Below, piece by piece: positions 22,861 through 35,453 of a DNA stretch of 64,000 bases (position 1 is the stretch's first letter; every line of letters begins with the position of its first letter). Under the pieces are notes generated by a model that did no database searches, was not told the DNA's origin, and saw only the letters and a list, made by a program, of their open reading frames with translations. The stretch is from positions 806,001 through 870,000 of the forward strand of contig NW_026963311.1 of NCBI RefSeq assembly GCF_036588685.1, written 5' to 3'. The DNA comes from Mytilus trossulus (lineage: Eukaryota > Mollusca > Bivalvia > Mytilida > Mytilidae). A program made the position numbers and the translations under genes.

Positions 22861-25800
22861 AATTAAATCAAATACCAGATTTGGAGTTAATAAAACCAGT
22901 CGAACAATACCACTAATCAGCTCAACGAATATAACACAACATGTCGATTCCAAATTGTAATTGGTAACTATAATCAAACGAATTATATAAAATGTCCGTG
23001 AGCAATAAAACCAAATCAGTTATAACTAACGGTAAAGTGTTGTTGATGATACGAAACATGATATATGTATCCGCTCTGTGTCTTCTGTCACGGGACCAAT
23101 TGATCGATACTAATTTATATCGCTAATATTGAATCTCTCGCATGACAAACCCTGTTTTTCACAGATTATAATTACATTTTGTCGTGAAAAAAAATGATCG
23201 ATAACTGTCATCATTTCGATATCTGAAGTAAACAAGGTTACCAAAGAGTATGTTATCGAAACGTTTAATATGTTTAATGCAATTACTGAACTTTATATGT
23301 TTCCTGCATAAATATTTGAAAAAATAATGAGAGGATTATTACGTCCGGTCCTTGATACATGTTATCCTGTTTTGGTATCGTTTCATTTGTATATATGTGA
23401 TTTTGGAAGATTTTGTTGCTCAATGATTTAAGCTTCACGGAGGTCCTTCTGTATTATTTCAGTTGCGAAAGTTCTAAACTGTGTTAGAGAATTACTGTTT
23501 GAAGATTAGAAGTCGATGTTAAAAATCCCATTCTCTTAGTAGTTCTGTTCATACTTAGTTTTGGCGTAATTGGCTGATTTATTCCTTGTTTAAATATTGA
23601 ACAGTATAACGTACAATATACTTTTCCTCGAGGTTAAAACAAACCTTGAACGGACGGGGAAAACAAACATGCGCCTACGACAAGGTTAAAGTGAGGAATA
23701 CCAAACGTCACCATCGTATCCGATTTACCGTAGTTACTTATTAAGGGAAGCATAGTATGAGAGTTGTATCATACACTAACGACTACCTGAGTTAATTTTT
23801 TTATATCATTAATTCAAAAACATGATACAAGTATATACTTTGCCAAAAGCAGTAAGCGTTTTCAAAATGTAAAATCTGTGTACTTCAAGTCATATTTGCA
23901 GCATTACATTGATAGATTAAGCTCAAGATACACACACGAATGTCATATAGGAATCTGAATAAAATTTTAAAAACAACAGTCGCATACATGTACAATGTAA
24001 TAGCCTAATTTTCAGTGACGTTATTTATTGGCACAGCTATATGGGATTAAAACTATTGTATTTCTCATTGGTACGGATAAAATCAAGTTACGAATACTAA
24101 TATATGATATTTCAAGGCTTAATTCAATTGCGGTGGAAATTAGCTTTGACGAACATGTCAATCAGGTGACCCAAATGTCTTGCTTGTTTTGTTTTTTTTT
24201 AAATCTGTCAACTTGGGGACTATGGCTATACATAAATATTTTACGGATTAAAGCAATCAATTGGTACTTTTGCTGTGATTGTGTTGGCAAAACATCTTCC
24301 TCTGTTAATTTACCAATTGTGTTTGCTAAATATCGGCTCTATAACGTTGAGCCCTTAAAGTTCTGTGAAAATGAACCAGGTGGCTGTAGGATATTGATGC
24401 CCACATCATACGCCAAATATACAAACTTCCTGTACATGGCACTAGCTTAACTTTAAATTTTGATATCTGTGTATCCGGGTTTATCAATCATCTCTTTCGA
24501 GAATTCGACACCAGTTCTGTTTCAGATATGATAGCGGATATATTTTGATGTCGAAACTACAATCTACTCCACTTTTCCCCAATGTGACCTACTGAATTCC
24601 ACTTATTACTGCGTTTGTTTGAATCTTCAGTATGTATATATGAGATTTGAACTTCGACAAACTACTGTTACGTCTAATTATATCAGGACAAATTTTTGAT
24701 ATGCAAGAAGGCACGACACGTTTGAACATATCGAAGAGCATTTCTAAATGCTCTTAAAACGGTATATAACATGGAATTCTGATATAGGTGGAACCAAATC
24801 GTTTTCATTTTCATCGACAGTTGCTGCGTTTGTATACATTTCTCAGAACTTAACTGATGGTTCCAACAGGTGAACAGAAAAATGAAAACAAATTTTACAC
24901 CAAACAGCTGGAGAATTATTTTAATCCTCAGTAGCTATTCAGCTCCTTCTATCAATATCGTATGGTACATGTAATTCGACACCAAGACAATTTTTATTTC
25001 TAATTTTAAAATTCCGGGAAATGACAAAGCCTATATGAATGCCAGGTTTCAAAATGTGGAGAATAGCAGTATCGATAAAAACTGTTTATTGAACCAAAAC
25101 AACTTGGAATGTTATCTGAAGCAGAACACTTTTGTTAAAGTATACATATGTTTCTATATATACACACAATCGTAATACAGTACTTGTAATAATCCTAAAA
25201 AGAAATAACTGCACTCTTATCAATTTTATTGATATGTCGTGTTAGAACAATATTATCTTGTTTCACCTTTAACAGCTTTGAATCACTTCTAAGCCAGATC
25301 TTGCGAATAATACCAGCTGAAATGAAAGTCTTGTTGGAAGTAAGAAATGTTGTGTTGACAAAAAATTTCATTAAATAAAATATTTTCATTTTCATTAAAT
25401 GTACAGTTTATACAATATATCCTGCACTTTCCGGGAGAGGGTCATCGAATGAATAACAGTTGTAAGCCGAACTTTAACACTAAGTTCATGAAGTTGAAAA
25501 GCTTGAATATCAAAGTTCAACAAAGATATGCAAAATGTGTAATCTATGCCGAGGATAAAACAAATTTGTTTGGAACGATTTTAACATTTTATGAACAGAA
25601 GCTTTACATAAATTGAATTAATCAATGACAGATCATTTCAGGTCAAAGGATTTCACGGCTGTTATGCACTCATGGATAAAACAAGCAGCAGTTGTATTTA
25701 GTACGTCAAACGCATTTCTCTTCATATAAAACTCAACAGTGGCGCTAAAATAAAATAAAAAGTTTCAAATTGTTTGCAAAATGAATATGAAAACATTCAA

Positions 25801-27480
25801 AAACTAAATTTCTAAAAAGTTGTGCAAATCTGGCTTAAATAGTTATCAAAGGTACCATGATTATAATTTAGTACGCCAGACGCGCGTTTCGTCTACACAA
25901 GACTCATCAGTGACGCTCATATCAAAATATTTATAAAGCCAAACAAGTACACAGTTGAAGAGCATTGAGGATCCAATATTCCAAAAAGTTGTGCCAAATA
26001 CTTCTTAGGTAATCTATGCCTGTGATAAGACAAGCCTTATATTTTCGGTATATTCAAAGTTTTGAAAACAGGAAATTTATAACAATGACTACATTATTGA
26101 TATTCATGTCAACACCGTAGTGTTGACTACTGGGCTGGTGATACCCGCGGGGACGAAACGTTCACCAGCAATCGCATAAACCCAGTGGTGTAAATAGTTA
26201 TCAAAGGTACCAGGATTATAATTTAGTACGCCAGACGCGCGTTTCGTCTACATAAGACTCATCAGTGACGCTCATATCAAAATATTTATGAAGCCAAACA
26301 AGTACACATTTGAAGAGCATTGAGGATCCAATATTCCAAAAAGTTGTGCCAAATATGGCTACGGTAATCTATGCCTGGGATAAGAGAAGCCTAAGATTTT
26401 CGATAAATTCAAAGTTTTGAAAACAGGAAATTGATAAAAATTACCACATTATTGATATTCATGTCAACACCGTAGTGTTGACTACTGGGCTGGTGATACC
26501 CTCGGAGACGAAACGTCCACCAGCAGTTAAGCCATCTATCTACATAAGCCTCTGCATTTAACGAACAGCAGATGTACCGAAAATAAAAGTTTTAGTGATA
26601 ATACATGTGAACAAGTGTACCTTCTGAACTTCAACTAACTATGGAACTGACCCAGTCATAATTAAGCAAGTAGTTATCAAGTGAACGAGACCAACGTTTC
26701 ACCTGGCCTTACAAAAACTCAACAGTGGTTATACAACCTTCACAAATAATTATGGTTTTACTTTTTTCAAGTAAGTAACACTAAATCATCAACATTTATT
26801 TACATACATATATACATATATATTTACCAATATTACATGTTTTTTATATCTTCAATTGGGTACACATCATTAACAGGGAATATGAGTCCATATTCCTTGT
26901 GAAGCCCAAATAAAAATTGTATTCCATTGTAGTGTATGATTATTATTACCAGTCTGCTCTTCGTTTTTTTTTAAATTTTCAAATGATTTGAACTTATACT
27001 CCCTGTTAAGATTATCCTCAAATTGCACGAAAGTATATTTCACTTCAGTATGATATACGTCGGTAAAGAGGTATTGATGTTAGAGGTAGAATACTTGAAT
27101 GTATATATCATATCAAGATAATTACTGTTAACTGCATACATTAATCCAAAACAGTCACATTCATTACAAATAATTAACTGATATATATAAAGAAGATGCA
27201 TGGAATTGATTATTAATCAAACCAATCAAACACGTACTTACACGCACACAAACACACCAACTCATCTGTATCTCTGGTTTTTTATATCATAGCTTGTGCC
27301 TTTCAATGTATCTTAAAAATGAAAGTACAATTATATGTGGTATGATTGCCAATGAGACTACTATCCACCGCAGTGTTGGTAAATAGATTAAATAAACTAC
27401 TAGTATACAAAATTGTTGTTTCCAGCTGCAGCATCGTGGTCGTTGACAGTGCAATGTTCACAAACAAGTTATGTTAAATA
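22861..27480. other. Intergenic region between USP-B and USP-C
   Basis: It holds the upstream region of gene B. A 140-codon plus-strand frame at 24028-24450 matches no family I know. At about 24470-24640 there is a small relic of the Penelope-like C-terminus (SDMIADIF-like block). The tandem repeat 25837-26540 is listed separately. Confidence 0.55.
25837..26540 (+). repeat. Tandem pair of a 355-bp mussel repeat
   Basis: Two units start with AAATAGTTATCAAAGGTACC at 25837 and 26192. Each carries GCCAGACGCGCGTTTCGTCT, then TGAAGAGCATTGAGGATCC, and a hairpin-forming end with GTCAACACCGTAGTGTTGAC. A more diverged remnant precedes it at 25690-25745. Related copies are at 52310, 53360 and 55921. 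Confidence 0.75.
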
Positions 27481-27708
27481 CTAAGGTTTGTGATGGTGGC
27501 CTTCTTTGTGATGTGGATGTGGAATGGTCATGACTGGTATGTGCGCGTGGTGTAGTATGAAACCACTAACACTTCCAAGAAATGTTCTGCGAAATGTACC
27601 ATGTCCTCTACATCCAGTTACAATCATGTCTGCGTTTAATTCTTTGGCTATATTTAATATTCCTTCGCCAGGAGAACTTGCCTGCGTGCTTTTAACTACA
27701 CCATTTAA
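27481..27708 (-). CDS. USP-C exon 4
   Basis: It has a TTTCAG acceptor and a TAG stop at 27481-27483. It contains NADMIVTGCRGHGTFRRTF, then LGS, and ends in a His-rich tail not seen in B or D. Confidence 0.88.
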   Translation of the reverse strand, partial: LNGVVKSTQASSPGEGILNIAKELNADMIVTGCRGHGTFRRTFLGSVSGFILHHAHIPVMTIPHPHHKEGHHHKP

Positions 27709-28696
27709 CTGAAAGATACATCATTTTAAAAATGATCCGTTGCACAGAGAATTGATAATTTCTTCTTATTTATATATAAAGATAATATGATAACATAATA
27801 TACAAATATACAAAAGATTACAACGATCTAGCACCTTCGTCCACCTTAAAAACCTGATACAACGTTATGTATTTCGCTACCTTGACATAGACCGTTGATG
27901 TCCCTGTTTGAATATTTTTACACTAGTCATTTGAGACCCTTCATAGCTTGCTTTTCGGTGTGAGCCCAGGCTCCGTGTTGAAGTCCATACTTTGACGTAT
28001 GATTGAATACATTTTAAACTTGCGCTTTACGTAGAGTGTTGTGCCATTGACACTAATACACCATCTACTAAGTACCTATTTCTATTAACGTGAGTCTGAC
28101 ATATAAATTGATACACCTTGTATTTATGGTTAGTTTATACCAAAAGGGAAATGTAAAAGAAATACCAATACGTCTACAGTCAACGGGTGATCATGTATTT
28201 TTTGCGAACTGGGAATAAAATCCCTATGCCACTGACAGTCTATCTACATAATGCATTTATTATGACCGTTTTTGTAAAATGTATCATAAATTAATAAGGT
28301 TGAGAGTGATAACCATTTTTTAAAGTTCCATTGAGGCATTTGGGTTGAAACATATTATTAAATAATCAGTGTTACGCAGTAGCTAAGGTTCTTATCCAAT
28401 AGATATTAGCAACACGACAGGTGCAATATGTGTCATGTAGCATGTCGCATGTTTTTGGTAGTTATAAATACTTGATTTAAATGGTTATTGATGAAAGTAT
28501 ACCCGGGAGATCCCTGCAGATCCATATGATTTATATTGGGTTATTTTGATTGTTTGAACTTATTTATATACAAGTTAAACATTCTGAAGCTTTCTCATTT
28601 GCAACGCTTGTTTTTTATTTATCTCAAGGCAACTGATATTGATATACAAATACTCTGTATATCGACTTGACAAATATAATTTGCTACTATCTTCAC

Positions 28697-28803
28697 CTTT
28701 ATTTCCCTCATGTATACAGCAAATTCTATTAATCTGGTTTTTATTCTTTCAATATCCTGGTCAATTAGTTGCTTCAAAACCTCACGATCAATCGAAAAAT
28801 TTG
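28697..28803 (-). CDS. USP-C exon 3
   Basis: This 107-bp exon encodes NFSIDREVLKQLIDQDIERI and continues to YMREIK, open and phase-matched to B and D. Confidence 0.85.
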
Positions 28804-30807
28804 CTGTTAAAAAAGAAATTGAAAATTATTTAAAAGTAAATATGGACAATCATTGTTGTATTGTTTCAGTTTTGTATACTAAACTACAAGAAACCTTTTT
28901 ATACAAATCCAACACAATAAATGTTGTGAAGAAAGCAATTGTAATCGTGTGAGGGTAGAACCACTGGTATAGTAGCAGAGTTAAGATACCGTTTGCTCAA
29001 TCGCTCCAGTATGTTTTCGTTGAAATTAACAAATTGTTTGCACATACTGCCATGCAAAGGATACACATTTCACTAAAGTAATTGCATTATATTGTTCATC
29101 AAATTTGCATACCTTTTCCATTCTATAGAAAATTGTATATTATTTGCAAGAAAAGTGGAAATTTAAAAATTTACTGCAATTGAAGAGAAGTTATTGGTTT
29201 GAAATATACATTCTTTGCATTGAATCCAAGCGCCAAGACTGTAGTTATGAATTTCAGTAAAGAAAACGTGTATACGGTTTGAGAACAACATGTTGATAAT
29301 TCTGATTTACATGAATAATCATATATACCCTTGTTATTTTATCAATTAATAATTGTATAGATTAATCTAAGTCTAATATAATACCAGCCAAATATAACAA
29401 TTGCATTAGGTTTATGGTTCGACTGATTTCTGGTAGACTGTTAGAGCGTAACTAATGCGAGTGAACACATTTAAAAACGTGCGTTTGGCCTCCGCTATCA
29501 TCTTATGATCTGTTGATTATTTTAAGAAGAAATAGATTTTAGTATAGGAAATGATAAATGGAGCTGTTCTAGAGTGACAAAGGAAACAACATAATTTCAA
29601 CTTTATTCAAAGTCACTTCAGGTTTAAAAACGGTGTGCTTTTCTTTTAGATTATTATCATTATTAAATGAGCATAGGTACTTAAGTGAAAATTGAACATT
29701 AAATTATCTTACAGTATTTTAAAATTGGGGTTAAAATTCATTTAGCTGGCTTCATTTGTCCTATAAAAACTATTCCATGGAACGGATTGTCTAGTGGTAA
29801 TAATTATAAGAGTATTGAAACCAACACACTTTAATATTGATCAAACGATATCCTTTTGTCTTGTCATGAAATAGATAAAAACTATATACCAGCTACTAGA
29901 TATAATAAAATAAGTAACTTGTCTATGTTTGAATACAAGTTCGAAAGAGATGCATGCAAGAGAGTAGTTTACATGCACAAATGAACACAATCGAACTTCT
30001 ATTTGTTTGGAATTTCTTACCACTGGCCTCATTTAAACCACTTATTGTTTTCTCTAAAATAAAAATACTGTGTAAAGTAAATTGATAATTCTATACTAGC
30101 AGTTAACTGTTTTGTTTGTATATTCATACACATATTCACTACATATGTACATCCACTAGTAAATGGATTTTAGTACAAAACTGTCATTGGACAACAGCTT
30201 TAATAAGGTTTAACAATAAGAATATTAAGCAAATCTTCTGTTCAATAGTTGTTATTTCCCTGTATATACCAACACCATACCGAAGTGTCTGAAACACTAC
30301 TGAACAGTACTGAATTGGCTACAAGCGAATTATCGGAACAGTAACAAATTAACTGCAGTCCATTGCCCAGTTTGACATTAACATCATCTGAAAACACTAC
30401 ATTATGTTCCGTCTTTTAGAGGATGTAAAAATCGGAATGACAAAAAATCACTTACTAAATTTATGTCTATTCATTTGTTCACTATGAGTATTTACAATCG
30501 TATCTTGATAAAAAAAGTTTTGCGTATTTTCGTTATTAAAGTTTTCATTATCATTTTGTGCTAAAACAAGAGAGAAAATGCATTATCATTTACCAGTAGA
30601 TGTCTTATAGATTTGTATTGTGTAGTTATCTGCCTTATTAATGATCATATTTCGTTTTATTTTGATAACGATTATATACTTTCGAAACACGTGCTTTTTT
30701 CTAAATATGTATTTGCAAAAACATTGATAGAATACAAATCTGGTTCAAGCTAGAACTGTCAGCTTATAACCACATTGCAAATATAATATACAGTATTCAT
30801 GTATTAC
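28804..30807. other. USP-C intron 2
   Basis: This is 2 kb of AT-rich intron with no gene or clear element. Intron 3 (27709-28696) is similar, apart from a short retroelement-tail fragment near 28400-28460. Confidence 0.55.
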
Positions 30808-30884
30808 CTGTAGCTACAATATCACTCAGTTCGACACAGTAACTATTATCTGATCAGTTGGCTTGTAGCACCAATCAGCATAAA
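30808..30884 (-). pseudogene. USP-C exon 2, 4-bp deletion
   Basis: It encodes YADWCYKPTDQIIV and then shifts frame. The acceptor TTTCAG and donor GTAATA are intact and no other nearby AG would rescue the frame. Confidence 0.8.
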
Positions 30885-31205
30885 CTGAAAGGAAAATTAC
30901 ATGAATATGTATAGAAACGAGATCATTATTGAATACAAGGTGAAGAGAGGTACAACATTTTATCTATATTGATTTACGTGTATCTAGCCTTGTAGCTTTT
31001 CGTAAAGCAAAACTCATTTGGTGAAATTTAAGTTAGAAATAAACTGGGTTTTTTTTCTAAAGAAATATTTATATACCTATATATAGGTCTTATTGAAACC
31101 ATTTTAATTTTATAACACTTTTATTTTGCTGATTTATTTTTACGTAATGTAAGCGCTTAATAACTTATTCATTTAAGAGGGAAAAAATCATACTGTCGCC
31201 AGCAT

Positions 31206-31989
31206 TTAAGGATGTATTCTTCTGACTTTTCAGTCTCGTTCAGTCTCGTTGAAATCTCGTTCTTAAATTATTTCCAAAACATATGATAGAAGTGGAAAAT
31301 ATCAATGAATTTTAAAAATATTATAATCAAACATAACTCTGTGAAAAAATTGTGTATTTACCATGAACGGTTTTTGAATAATCCAGTTTTCAAATTTTAC
31401 GACCATTCAAGTCAGTATTTTTAGTCAAAATTTTGAGAAAATGGGTGAGGGATACAAAAAATGAGTTTACAAGATTAATATACATCCCATCTCATTTTGG
31501 TCTTTTCAAATTTCTTAGATATGTATTTGTTCAATCATTTATAACAAAAAAGTTGAATTAATATGCATTTTGTTCTTTAAAATGAGAAAAATCATAAAAA
31601 TACAAAATTGGCAGTATGGTAAATTTTACACAAAAAAGCATCAAAATATGATGAAACTTTCTTATATTAACACCTACCTATAGTTTTTGTAAGTTAAATT
31701 TATTCAGATTGGTCCACTTCATCTTTATGGAAAGTATGAAAAAAAGTTTAATTGTGGAACTGTGATTTTTTTCACGATAATAGCCCAAAAATAGGTAAAA
31801 ATCGATGAAAAGTGAGAAAATCATCAAAATTGGGCATTTTCAAAGGGCCGTAGCAAAAAAAGAAGCACACCACCATATGATTTTTTCTTCACCAATTGTT
31901 TTGTTACAGTCTTATAAACCTAAAAATCAGGTTAAGAAAAAAAGTTTAATTCTAGAAATTTTTGGCTCCTCAGAGGTGTACATCCTTAA
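31206..31989. mobile_element. TTAA-flanked MITE, 776 bp
   Basis: TTAA at 31206-31209 and 31986-31989 flanks short inverted ends GGATGTA...TACATCC. The interior is AT-rich and noncoding; the open frame within it has no recognisable content. TTAA duplication points to piggyBac- or Kolobok-type mobilisation in trans. I recognise the sequence as a widespread bivalve repeat. Confidence 0.65.
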
Positions 31990-32515
31990 TAGGAAAAACC
32001 GCTCACATAGATCTGAAAACGCTACTTTCGAATTTCTGTTAAAAAAAACGTTCGGGATCGATTTGTTTTGTCGGATTTGCATCAATATTCCACAATCTAA
32101 AGGCTGAAGTTTAATTGGATGATGTAATAATAATCACAACAGAAACAAAAAACGAAGCTTGGACACATGATCTGTATTTTAATTAGATTCACTCTAGGGT
32201 TTCGCAGATGATATTCCAAACATAGCATCAGACAGCTGAAGATATCAAGCGAAAAGAAAATATAAAATAAATCATCATGATCAAAAAGACAATTATCGAA
32301 CAGGGTATATTTACCGAAGATTGATATATGGAAAACCAAGGAATTGCAATTAGGAAAACAGATCTAAGATGAAGGTCATTTAATTCAACATATTGGACAA
32401 TTCTGTGTTTATTACACTTTATAACAACAGAGGGCAAATGGCTCGATAATTGCATCTAAGTGATTTTTATCTTTAAAAAATGTTATTGATATCATAGTAA
32501 TACGTTGACCTTTTT

Positions 32516-33410
32516 TTACAAGTAATCAATGGAATGAATCTACAGAAAATCAAGGACAAACAAAGATAAAGATGTCAAGACAGGTTTCCAAAATTCAACA
32601 AACCGGAGAGAGAGAAAAAGAAAAAACAAAGAAAAACATCAAAAAGATAAATATAAACAAATAAGTGATCATGACTTCTATGCTCTGTGTTTTTGAATGA
32701 TATTATATGGTCGATATAAAGTTGAAAGAAAAGAAAAACCCACTAGATGATTTCAATCAATCAAGACAGCTCTTTAAATAACTATAATGAATATAAAAGC
32801 GACGGGATAATTTAAATAAGTTATCAATATGTTGGATCTAGAGAAATCTATGACAAATAAAAGATGAAGATATCTAGACAGATTTCCGAAATACAACAAT
32901 CCGATAAGAGAAAAAAAGAAAAACGTCAAAAAGACAAATACTGAATAAATTATGGATCATGACTTATATGCCCTTTGTTTTAAAATGATAAACTATGGTT
33001 GATATAAAGTTAAAAGAAAAGAAACTGAAAGCCACTGGGTGGTTTTAATCTATTAAGGCAGCATTTTAATTACAAGAATGAATATAAAAGCCACTGGATA
33101 ATTTTATCAAGTAATCAATAGATTGGATCTACAGATAATCCATGACAAACAAAAGATGAATATGTCAAGACAGATTTCCAAAAGATACAACAAACCGACA
33201 AGAGAAAAAAAAAAGAAAAACACTAAAGAAAAACGCCGACAAAAAAAGCCAATGAACAAATTATTGATCATGACTAATTATATGCCCTGTACATGTTTTT
33301 AATGATACAATATGGTAGATGGTAGAGTTGCAAGTAAAGACTTGTAAAGCCACTGGCTGATTTTAATCTGTTGAGCCGACAGTATTTGTTATAACAAGAA
33401 TGAGACATTC
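32516..33410 (+). repeat. Tandem array, about 295-bp unit, three copies
   Basis: Units begin near 32518, 32816 and 33107 with AAGT(A/T)ATCAAT. Each contains GTCAAGACAG-like and ATCATGAC phrases and ends with a variant of GGCTTTTAATC. The copies have diverged by many substitutions and small indels, so the array is old. Confidence 0.75.
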
Positions 33411-33804
33411 ATATGAATACTATACTTTGCGAAACTATTGAGTTCATTAAATAAATGTTATAGTATTAATATTACATGGCAATATATGTAAATGATTGTT
33501 GCCTATTGGTAGCAAATGCAGATGGGACCACAGGAAACATATAAATATACACTATAAGTAATTAGCAGCAATCATACTATATGTAAACATGTATACATAA
33601 ATATTTAACAGCGTCACTTCACATGTTCTATACTTGGTTGATTAAAGCTTAATTGTCCAAAACACACTTTGTTTTGTGATTCAAAGTAAACTATATATAT
33701 TAATTTCGTTCTTATCTTGACATTTTGTGTAGACGAAATAAAAAAGTGTATGGCCGTGTTCACACCAAACGCCGTGTAGAGTAAACATGTTTACAATTAC
33801 TTTA

Positions 33805-35241
33805 GGCCGTGTTCACATTGACCTAAATTCGGTGTTGTGTCAGTGTAACTCACACGTAAACTAAACACAATTGCGTTCCCATTGATTAAACTCAATGTTT
33901 ACATGTAGTTTAAATCATGTTTTACCTACACACAGTCGATAGTCAATGTAGGCCTTGTGTAGGTTAAGTGTACACAAAACTAGGAATTTAGGACATTAGT
34001 TTTATCGTGTATATATTTAAGGAGGAAACTATTTTTGAGTAAATTTGATATTTTTGATAATTATTAGTTGTCTAAATTTTACAGAATTTTTTTGGTTAAA
34101 AAAAATTAACGTACTTTATTTACCCCTAATCAAGACTCAAAGCAGCATCTTTGCCGAGCCAATAAGGCAGCAACCAATTGTTTTTCGCGGGGGGGGGGGG
34201 GGGGGGGGGGTATTATAGTCGAGTATAAAACATAAAGGCAAGGGGGTGGGGTGGTGAGCTATGGATTTTGTTTTGGAAACAAAAAATGTTTCCAGTTTTT
34301 GGCCCTGAAAAAAAATTGTTTGTTTCACCCTTACCTGCCACTATATATAATGCTTAAATTGATTTCGACTTGTCGACAAAATTTGTCCTAAAAAAAATCA
34401 ATAGCTCACGCCCCCCTCCCCCTCCACAAATTCATTTGAAAAGGTCTTCCCGAATCGACTTGACGTACACAGAAATATTCCCCACTGGTCTTTACTCAAA
34501 AAAGATTCACGCATAAATGCATGACTAAAAAAAGTGTGAGGTAAATGATATGTTTGTCTTGTATCTCAGTTCCGTTAAATAACACGTAAAATAAATTAAA
34601 AATAAATTAAAAAAACCGTTACCCTATTCCTTTACCAAACACTCCTTGGAGAAGAAATGCCATTTGAAATGAACAGAAAAGATAAAAATGTAGTGATCCC
34701 TAATATCTCAATCCTTTTTTTTTCGGCTGTAAGCACGCTGTTGCAGCTAACGTTTTCTAATGCGTTATCGAGACATCTCTAGTATATTCAAACTACTGCA
34801 AATTTTTATCTGAGTCAGATTTTTTTTCGCGCGTACGTTTTTTTCGATGCTGGTGATCAAATACTTTTTTTCAATATTTAACACTATAATGTATGGGGAA
34901 ACTCTTGATTTAGAATTTTTTTTTTATCATCTGTATGACCATTTTTTTAATTTTTTTTTAACAAATTGGGGATCGGAATATTTCCATTCCCATCCCCCAC
35001 CCCCTTTTGAAGTCAAATGGTTGTTCGCTTACCGCTAGAAAAATTTTCCAAAAATTTTGAATTCAGTTCTACGTAATGAACATTTAAATGACATATAGTT
35101 TACAAGTGGGAACAAATCTTATGTACAGGTAGCTAAACAAGGTGTATAGATGTGAACAAATGTAATGTGAAACCAGTGTACACTACACTTAACTAATTGA
35201 AAACATGTTTACTCTACACGGCGTTTGGTGTGAACACGGCC
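33805..35241 (-). mobile_element. Harbinger-like nonautonomous element 1, inserted into element 2
   Basis: It is 1437 bp with inverted ends GGCCGTGTTCACA...TGTGAACACGGCC and a TTA duplication at 33802-33804 and 35242-35244. Its orientation is opposite to element 2, so the two copies form a near-palindrome with a 49-bp spacer. The arms differ mainly in homopolymers and small indels: a G22 run at 34189-34210 against C19 at 36325-36343. Confidence 0.75.
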
Positions 35242-35420
35242 TTAGTGTAGTGTACACTGGTTTCACATTACATTTGTTCACATCTATACACCTTGTTTAG
35301 CTACCTGTACATAAGATTTGTTCCCACTTGTAAACTATATGTCATTTAAATGTTAATTACGTAGAACTGAATTCAAAAAAATAATTCTAGCGGTTAGGGA
35401 ACAACCATTTGACTTCAAAA

Positions 35421-35453
35421 GGGGGTGGGGGTGGGGGTGGGGGTGGGGGTGGG
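35421..35453 (+). repeat. G-rich (GGGGGT)n tract
   Basis: Five GGGGGT units and a further GGG lie in the right arm of the palindrome, where the left arm has only one such step (34991-35007). The tract has strong G-quadruplex potential on the plus strand. Confidence 0.7.

Noticed and set aside
24028-24450. 140-codon open frame between USP-B and USP-C
   Set aside because: No recognisable domain, no paralogue in the window, Cys-, Phe- and Ile-rich composition as expected of random AT-rich sequence, and no splice or promoter context.
25837-26540. CRISPR-like array
   Set aside because: The repeats are 355 bp, contiguous and eukaryotic; no short repeats with unique spacers occur anywhere in the window.
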